From assembly GCA_902494035.1 (NCBI GenBank), contig CABURV010000072.1:1-7956 (forward strand): a DNA stretch of 7,956 bases. The letters run 5' to 3'. This document shows, piece by piece, positions 1-4,069 of the stretch. Below the pieces are notes generated by a model. That model saw only the letters and a list, made by a program, of their open reading frames with translations, did no database searches and had not been told where the DNA came from. The DNA comes from an uncultured Collinsella sp. (GTDB lineage Bacteria > Actinomycetota > Coriobacteriia > Coriobacteriales > Coriobacteriaceae). The first letter of the stretch is position 1. Each line of letters begins with the position of its first letter. A program made the translations under genes and the position numbers.

Positions 1-70
1 GGAACGGGGGAAACGGCGGTCGACGAAACTGGAGAGGAGGTATTACGAGCTCCTGTGCGAATTGGAGAGA

Positions 71-125
71 ACGCTCCCGCAAACTGCCTCTTGACAACTT
101 ATAGGAGCGTCGGTTTTGTTGTCAA
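71..125. repeat. Two interleaved inverted repeats
   Basis: ACGCTCC (71-77) pairs perfectly with GGAGCGT (104-110). TTGACAAC (91-98) pairs perfectly with GTTGTCAA (118-125). The two pairs interlock rather than nest. As RNA this gives either two mutually exclusive hairpins or an H-type pseudoknot with loops of 13, 5 and 7 nt. As DNA, the second pair contains a perfect -35 hexamer (TTGACA, 91-96), although I see no good -10 at 16-18 bp from it. Function unknown. Confidence 0.45.
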
Positions 126-158
126 AAAAGCCGATCTGATCGGCGAAACCCGATTTTT
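124..158. repeat. Hairpin with flanking A6 and T5 runs, terminator-like
   Basis: GCCGAT (130-135) and ATCGGC (139-144) form a perfect 6-bp stem with a 3-base loop. Read on the minus strand it is followed by six T (A run at 124-129), a short intrinsic-terminator shape. On the plus strand the second arm, ATCGG (139-143), can instead pair with CCGAT (150-154) and is followed by a T run (154-158). The arms therefore compete, as in attenuators. No minus-strand gene lies close enough to need the minus-strand form. Confidence 0.35.
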
Positions 159-342
159 CCCCGCACTTCCGAAAACAGCGGTTCAGCAGCGCCAAAAAAT
201 GGCCTCAAAATCGAGAGTTAATGAACAAATGTAGCCGTTCGCCGCGAAATACCGTCCGTTTATAGAACCCACCCCCGGCTCGCGGCCTCCTTACGGTTGA
301 ATAAATACACATCTATGGAATTACGTAAGAGAGGACCGTCCC

Positions 343-1302
343 ATGAGCTACAAGACCGTTTGCGTCGCCGGCGGTGGCGTGCTGGGAAGCCAGATTGCCT
401 TTCAGGCTGCCTACTGCGGCTTTGATGTAACGATTTGGCTGCGCAGCGAGGGCAGCATCGGCCGCACCCAGCCCAAGATCGATCATGTGCGCGAGGAGTA
501 CATCGCGGCAATCGAGGGTATGGCGGACGGCACGGGCGAGTGGTGCTCCGGTATCGCCGATAGCGGCAAGCCCTTCGACAAAGAGGCGGCACTCGCCGCC
601 GTTGAGCGCGCCTACTCCACACTCAAGCTGGAGCTCGATCTTGCCAAGGCAGTGGCCGACGCCGATTTGGTCATCGAGTCTATGGCTGAGGATACCCAGG
701 CAAAGATTGACTTCTACAAGAAACTCGCCCCGGTCCTTCCGCAAAAGACCGTCGTCGTGACCAACTCCTCCACGTTACTGCCGAGTACCTTTGCCAAGTA
801 CACTGGCCGCCCCGAGAAGTACCTGTCGCTGCACTTTGCCAACTCTATCTGGAAGAACAACATGACCGAGGTCATGGCACAGGACCAGACCGACAAGCGC
901 TACTTCGATGAACTCGTCGACTTTGCCAACGACATCCGTATGCTGGCGTTGCCCGTCAACAAGGAAAAGAACGGTTATCTGCTCAACTCCATGTTGGTAC
1001 CGTGGCTGCTTTCGGGCCTTGATCTGTACGTCTCGGGCGTGAGCGATCCCAAGAGCATCGACCTCGCGTGGACGCGTGGCACCGGCGCTCCCAAGGGCCC
1101 GTTCCGCGTATTCGACACGGTGGGTATCCAGACGGCCTACAACATCGTCATGCAGTATCAGAAGGTGCCGGGCCTGGTGAGCCCGCTGCTCAAGAAGATG
1201 ATGATGCCCTACAACTTTAAGGCCATGGCCTCCGTCCTCAAGAAAATGCTCGACGAAGGCAAGCTGGGCGAAAGCTCGGGCGAGGGCTTCTTCAAGTACT
1301 AA
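343..1302 (+). CDS. 3-hydroxyacyl-CoA dehydrogenase
   Basis: A 319-residue NAD-dependent 3-hydroxyacyl-CoA dehydrogenase. The family interconverts L-3-hydroxyacyl-CoA and 3-oxoacyl-CoA in the cytoplasm (beta-oxidation or butyrate-type metabolism). The N-terminal Rossmann fold shows GxGxxG at G10/G12/G15, followed by VIESMAED (110-117). The Ser-His-Glu-Asn active-site set is present: S143 in NSS, H164 in LHFAN, E176 in TEV and N215 in LLNSMLVPW. S-to-H (21) and H-to-E (12) spacings equal those of the human enzyme. The C-terminal domain has KGPFRVFDTVG (251-261). Length is normal for a single-function enzyme (about 280-320). The ATG follows AAGAGAGGA (327-335) by 7 nt. No thiolase, enoyl-CoA hydratase or acyl-CoA dehydrogenase lies in the window, so substrate and direction are unknown. 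The Arg usual after the catalytic Asn is Ser (S216). Confidence 0.9.
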   Translation: MSYKTVCVAGGGVLGSQIAFQAAYCGFDVTIWLRSEGSIGRTQPKIDHVREEYIAAIEGMADGTGEWCSGIADSGKPFDKEAALAAVERAYSTLKLELDLAKAVADADLVIESMAEDTQAKIDFYKKLAPVLPQKTVVVTNSSTLLPSTFAKYTGRPEKYLSLHFANSIWKNNMTEVMAQDQTDKRYFDELVDFANDIRMLALPVNKEKNGYLLNSMLVPWLLSGLDLYVSGVSDPKSIDLAWTRGTGAPKGPFRVFDTVGIQTAYNIVMQYQKVPGLVSPLLKKMMMPYNFKAMASVLKKMLDEGKLGESSGEGFFKY

Positions 1303-1380
1303 GAACGATCCCTCGGGGTCGGAGGAAAACGGATCATTTTCGGCCGCCAGCAGTGAGAAGATGGACCCAGAAATAGAAAG

Positions 1381-1860
1381 GAGTGGCAATGGGCTGGCTC
1401 GGGCTTTGAAGACAAGTTATTGCAGGCCCAGGGCGATTTCTCGCTCAATGCAGGCCAGCACAGCGTGACGTATCTGCCGAGTTCTGACACGGCAGCGACT
1501 GGTCGTTACCAGGTGCTGCTATACGACAACAACTTTGGTGCGGCCGAGAGCTATCCCAAGTTCGACTGGGGCCAGCTGGGTGCCGCGGTGGTGACCGACT
1601 ACAGCAAGGGAACGCATTCGTTTGGGCGCATCTTTACGGTGGACGAGGCCGCGCGCACCTACGAGCTTGTGGACCAGATCGCAGTGCCGTTCTCGGGTTA
1701 TGTGAGCAGTGCGCAGCGCGTCGGCGGTTCGAATAGCACGCTCGTGGCATCGGGCATGGCCAAGACCTTTGCCGAGTACGATCGCTATGGACTGCCCATC
1801 GCCACCTACGAGATGGAAGCCGAAAAGTACATCTACCGCGTGTACAAGTACGAATTGTAG
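1381..1860 (+). pseudogene. Aryl-sulfate sulfotransferase, C-terminal remnant
   Basis: About 159 codons matching, by motif recognition, the C-terminal part of aryl-sulfate sulfotransferases (Arylsulfotrans family). These move sulfate from phenolic sulfate esters to other phenols and are usually about 500-600 residues. Recognisable pieces are WAGSGFEDKLL, then GQHSVTYLP with a His (codon 1459-1461) that I align with an active-site His of the family, then LLYDNN, VPFSGYVSSAQ and the end YIYRVYKYEL. The frame is closed upstream by TGA at 1354-1356. The only start-like codon before the conserved region is a TTG at 1420 without a ribosome binding site. A good AAAGGAG (1377-1383) sits 5 nt before an ATG at 1389, but that ATG is in another frame and stops after six codons. 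The first two-thirds of the enzyme is missing, so activity is not expected. Confidence 0.72.
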
Positions 1861-1922
1861 CGCGCGCCTACTTTTGACCGATGGAGTGCGAAAACACGCC
1901 GTTCGCCGATGCTCTCCCCGCG

Positions 1923-1967
1923 AGTGGCAGTCATATGGTTTGATGTTGCAAACATATGACTGCCGCT
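1923..1967. repeat. Long perfect-stem hairpin between genes
   Basis: GGCAGTCATATG (1926-1937) is the exact reverse complement of CATATGACTGCC (1953-1964). The stem extends outward by AGT/GCT (1923-1925 with 1965-1967, one G-T pair). After a one-base bulge (G1938) it extends inward by TTTG/CAAA (1939-1942 with 1949-1952), leaving a 6-base loop ATGTTG. That is about 19 base pairs in 45 bases. Neither side has a T run, so it is not an ordinary intrinsic terminator. It lies between the sulfotransferase remnant and the next gene. It may be an RNA-stability element, an operator or a small non-coding repeat. Confidence 0.7.
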
Positions 1968-2009
1968 GGGCTGCGGGTGACGCTTGCTCTGATATCGGAG
2001 GTGCCAAGT

Positions 2010-2048
2010 ATGTTTCGCGCTCCGTTCAACAACTATCGGTTGGGCTAA
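2010..2048 (+). CDS. 12-codon ORF directly upstream of the small membrane protein
   Basis: MFRAPFNNYRLG followed by TAA at 2046-2048. It has the best ribosome binding site of this locus, GGAGG (1997-2001), 8 nt before its ATG. The next gene's ATG (2050) comes one base after the TAA and has only a weak site of its own. Either this is a leader peptide that couples translation to the downstream gene, or it is the true N-terminus of that gene, cut off by a small frameshift near 2044-2050. The Arg-containing peptide would fit in front of GRRAISMTLAV as the cytoplasmic end of the membrane anchor. Confidence 0.4.
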   Translation: MFRAPFNNYRLG

Positions 2049-2049
2049 C

Positions 2050-2499
2050 ATGGGTCGCCGTGCTATTTCGATGACCCTTGCAGTGGTCTGCCTGGCTGTG
2101 CTCCTGGGCGCTACAGGGCTGTTTGCTATAAGCCGAGAAACGTCCTATATGCAGGAATGCGCTTCCGAAGGCTTCGCCATTGATGGTTACTATCGGGATG
2201 ACAAAGTAGGTTTGGAAACCCTGGCCTTTCATGAAGAGGATGGCTGTCGATGGCAACTGGTCAACAAAGACGGAAGCAGCGTTGACGGGCAGTTTAAGCG
2301 TACGGATGATCCCAACATCCTGGTATTAAAGAATGAAAACGGTGAAATATTCGGTACGGTCCACGTGGCGTATATTTCGCGCCGCCGCGATCAGGGCTTG
2401 CTCTACCTATTTAGAGATACCAGGGTGATCCGTTTTTATCTGGTGAGTACCGGTCCGGCGTTTACAGTGGAGTTTGGCGATATCGATTCGGACAGTTGA
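2050..2499 (+). CDS. Small protein with N-terminal membrane anchor, unknown function
   Basis: 149 residues, family not recognised. Residues 1-4 are basic (MGRR). A hydrophobic helix spans about 7-26, with no clear signal-peptidase site after it (the helix ends LFAISRETSY), so a membrane-anchored protein with an outside domain of about 120 residues is likely. The domain is rich in short beta-type stretches and has two Cys outside the helix (C37, C66), which could form a disulfide. It includes a Trp/Tyr-rich segment, GYYRDDKVGLETLAFHEED and CRWQL, then LLYLFRDTRVIRFYLV. Codon use is less GC-rich than in the genes on either side. The ATG has a poor ribosome binding site and directly follows the stop of a 12-codon ORF, so expression may depend on coupling or the start may be wrong. 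A terminator follows at 2519. Confidence 0.65.
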   Translation: MGRRAISMTLAVVCLAVLLGATGLFAISRETSYMQECASEGFAIDGYYRDDKVGLETLAFHEEDGCRWQLVNKDGSSVDGQFKRTDDPNILVLKNENGEIFGTVHVAYISRRRDQGLLYLFRDTRVIRFYLVSTGPAFTVEFGDIDSDS

Positions 2500-2518
2500 T
2501 TCACGGCAATAAAACAGC

Positions 2519-2554
2519 GAGCGGGGCGCGGGTATGAACTGCACCCCGCTCTTT
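2519..2554. terminator. Bidirectional intrinsic terminator between convergent genes
   Basis: GAGCGGGG (2519-2526) pairs perfectly with CCCCGCTC (2544-2551). The stem can extend inward past one mismatch by GC/GC. On the plus strand it is followed by TTTGTT. On the minus strand it is followed by GCTGTTTTATT. It ends the small membrane protein gene and probably also the DUF389 gene, whose stop is about 70 bases away. Confidence 0.75.
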
Positions 2555-2624
2555 GTTCGTGTCCGTAGCACGTCTGCGCCTCGTCGTAGCTTGCATCCGT
2601 GCGGGCATTCATCCCGCGTCGGCA

Positions 2625-3764
2625 TCACTTCACATCGAACTCCACGCGATCGAGCTCGGGCACATTGAGGTCGATGAGCTTGCGGGCGACATGACGGTCG
2701 TGTGCCCCAAGCGCCTCGCTTGTCGTCACGCGGGCGACAATCTCGCGCTCGACGATACCCTCCTTGTCGCCCTCGGTAGCCGAGGTCTCGACGGCGACGG
2801 TGTAATCCTTAAAGCCCGGAAGCACCGCGGCGAGCTCGCGCGTAGTTTCGGTGACGCCGTAGCCGTCCTGCACGCCGGCCTGCGCCGAGCCAATGGACCC
2901 CGCGGTCATAACGATGCAGGGGATGGCAAAGACTACCGTGCCCACAATGATGCGGCGGCGCACCTTGCGCGATAGCTCGTCGACCTCGGCGTTTTCTTTG
3001 GCAGTCACAATACCGTCGCCGTTCAGGTCGCGCTTGAGCGGCACGCGCAAAAGAAGCAGCACGGCTTCGGTAGCCAGTGCGATAAAGACCACGTTGATGC
3101 CAAACTCATAAAGCGCCGAGAGAAACAGCGACCCGCTCGCGATGGCAATGCCGTAACCCGCTGCGCATAGGGGCGGCATGAGCGCGGTCGCCACGGCTAC
3201 GCCAGCAATGAGCGTCGAAGGCTCCTGATCGCGCGAGTTGCCCAGCCCGCCCGCAAAGCCGCCCGCGAGTGCGACGGCAAGGTCCCATACGGTGGGCGTC
3301 GAGTTGTCGATGATGGCGGCCGTGGTGGTGCCAAGGGGCGAGAGCTTAAAATACAGTGTGGACGTGATCAGGCAAAGGACCATCTGCAGCGCGAGGCCGG
3401 CAATGGCCTCGACGGTAATCTCGCGGTCGAGCGTAGCAATGCCGTATGCCATGGCAAGGACCGAGCCCATGAGCGGGCAGATGAGCATGGCTCCCACGAT
3501 GGCGATGTCCGAGTCGATATCGAGGCCGATACTCGCGATGAGCATGGCGATGATGAGGATGCACAGGTGAGAGCCGGTCAGCCGCGCCCCGTTTACAAAG
3601 CGCTTGCGGATCACGTGGTAGGGCGCGCGACCCTCGCGAATGTTGAATGCCTGCTTTAGAAAGCGGCTTGCGTTCTCCATGGCCTCGCTATGGGCGGGGC
3701 GGATGCCATGGCGCCGATGATGGCGCTCACGCAGTCGCTTGATCTGTTGCTTGTCGAGTTCCAT
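2625..3764 (-). CDS. DUF389 family membrane protein with EF-hand-like loop
   Basis: 379 residues from the ATG at 3764, which has GAGG a few bases upstream. The same frame is open 42 codons further, but that part is Cys/Pro-rich, non-conserved-looking and lacks a ribosome binding site. The basic N-terminus (KRLRERHHRRHG) is followed by about seven hydrophobic segments: roughly 65-81, 86-109, 118-138, 157-175, 184-210, 211-239 and 271-289. Signature motifs of DUF389 (TIGR00341-like) proteins are GAMLICPLMGSVLAMAYG (91-108) and GVAVATALMPPL (188-199). The function of this family is unknown. Between the sixth and seventh segments, RDLNGDGIVTAKE contains D246, N248, D250, G251 and E257 in exact EF-hand loop spacing. 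The hydrophilic C-terminus (about 290-379) probably forms a separate soluble domain. It is a single gene, convergent with its left neighbour and divergent from the surface protein. Confidence 0.85.
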   Translation of the reverse strand: MELDKQQIKRLRERHHRRHGIRPAHSEAMENASRFLKQAFNIREGRAPYHVIRKRFVNGARLTGSHLCILIIAMLIASIGLDIDSDIAIVGAMLICPLMGSVLAMAYGIATLDREITVEAIAGLALQMVLCLITSTLYFKLSPLGTTTAAIIDNSTPTVWDLAVALAGGFAGGLGNSRDQEPSTLIAGVAVATALMPPLCAAGYGIAIASGSLFLSALYEFGINVVFIALATEAVLLLLRVPLKRDLNGDGIVTAKENAEVDELSRKVRRRIIVGTVVFAIPCIVMTAGSIGSAQAGVQDGYGVTETTRELAAVLPGFKDYTVAVETSATEGDKEGIVEREIVARVTTSEALGAHDRHVARKLIDLNVPELDRVEFDVK

Positions 3765-3794
3765 GTTTACCTCATTCTGGCACGGGCCGCATAT

Positions 3795-3832
3795 CCCGCC
3801 CGTCGCCCTTACTCTACACCGTGGCGGGCGGG
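3795..3832 (-). repeat. GC-rich inverted repeat in the DUF389 leader
   Basis: CCCGCCCG (3795-3802) and CGGGCGGG (3825-3832) are exact reverse complements, 22 bases apart. On the minus strand the hairpin would lie about 30-70 bases before the DUF389 start codon. No T run follows. It may be a leader-RNA structure or a chance product of GC-rich sequence. Confidence 0.4.
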
Positions 3833-3901
3833 GTGATAGTTGGATGCCGGCTGGCAGGGCGGATGACGTAAGAACAAGCGTACATGGCAAACTGGACGTT
3901 G

Positions 3902-3961
3902 CCTCATGAAAATATGATTTACGAACGCCCTCATATGTGTCGAAATTATGATGTCATGAGG
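3902..3961. repeat. Spaced 8-bp inverted repeat in the divergent region
   Basis: CCTCATGA (3902-3909) and TCATGAGG (3954-3961) are perfect reverse complements with a 44-base spacer. The AT-rich spacer contains two copies of TATGAT (3913-3918 and 3947-3952), a near-consensus -10 hexamer, but neither has a good -35 at 16-18 bp. The arms could be paired regulator sites between the divergent genes. Confidence 0.35.
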
Positions 3962-3992
3962 TGTTGGTTTCAAAAACTTCGCCGGTGACCAA

Positions 3993-4004
3993 TGTTGCGC
4001 AACA
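3993..4004. promoter_or_regulatory. Perfect 12-bp palindrome, candidate operator
   Basis: TGTTGCGCAACA reads the same on both strands. It lies about 17-28 bases upstream of the TACATT -10 hexamer, so it covers or touches the expected -35 region of the surface protein promoter, a usual place for a repressor dimer to bind. The regulator is unknown and none is encoded in the window. Confidence 0.45.
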
Positions 4005-4020
4005 GAATTCAAAAATCAGC

Positions 4021-4029
4021 TGCTACATT
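4021..4029 (+). promoter_or_regulatory. Extended -10 promoter of the surface protein gene
   Basis: TGCTACATT fits an extended -10 (TGn followed by TACATT, 4 of 6 consensus bases). No consensus -35 is found at 17 bp, which is usual for extended -10 promoters. Transcription would start near 4036, giving a leader of about 34 bases that carries AAAGGGAG (4056-4063), 6 nt before the ATG at 4070. Confidence 0.45.
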
Positions 4030-4069
4030 TTGATGCGTATGGATACATCCGTGTCAAAGGGAGAAAGCC

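Larger units (their letters stand above)
1..234 (+). other. Open frame from the left edge; doubtful gene tail or intergenic repeat
   Basis: Frame 1 is open from the first base to TAG at 232-234, giving 77 residues that end in MASKSRVNEQM. It could be the tail of a gene that starts outside the window. Against this, it uses codons rare in the neighbouring genes (TTA, AGG, AGA, CGA), shows no recognisable domain, and runs straight through several inverted repeats and T/A runs (71-158) typical of non-coding DNA. An open stretch of this length is not very unlikely by chance at this GC content. I favour a structured or repeated intergenic block. No known protein family is recognised. Confidence 0.25.
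3765..4069. other. Divergent intergenic region
   Basis: This 305-base spacer separates the start of the DUF389 gene (-) from the start of the surface protein gene (+), and contains no credible ORF. It holds a GC-rich inverted repeat near the DUF389 start (3795-3832), a spaced 8-bp inverted repeat (3902-3961), a 12-bp palindrome (3993-4004) and an extended -10 for the surface gene (4021-4029). The middle part (3905-4030) is distinctly AT-rich compared with the rest of the window. I could not place a convincing minus-strand promoter. Confidence 0.7.

Noticed and set aside
291..319. Promoter TTACGG / 17 bp / TATGGA before the dehydrogenase
   Set aside because: Spacing is right, but both hexamers match the consensus poorly, and other equally poor pairs exist nearby.
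1307..1340. Possible terminator after the dehydrogenase (GATC/GATC and CCTC/GAGG pairs, then ATTTTC)
   Set aside because: The stem is short and split by an unpaired AAAACG, and the T run is only four bases. It is too weak to annotate.
775..1389. Minus-strand open frame (204 codons) opposite the dehydrogenase
   Set aside because: It overlaps a gene with a complete set of catalytic motifs and has no recognisable family or start signal.
1420..1422. TTG as the true start of a 146-residue protein
   Set aside because: No ribosome site is present and the sequence homologous to sulfotransferases continues about 13 codons upstream of it.
2553..2975. Plus-strand open frame (140 codons) opposite the DUF389 gene
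   Set aside because: It is antisense to conserved membrane-protein sequence and starts inside the terminator tail, without a ribosome site.
3765..3890. 42-residue N-terminal extension of the DUF389 protein
   Set aside because: It has no ribosome site, an unusual Cys/Pro-rich composition and runs through the leader hairpin. The ATG at 3764 has GAGG upstream and begins a typical basic N-terminus.
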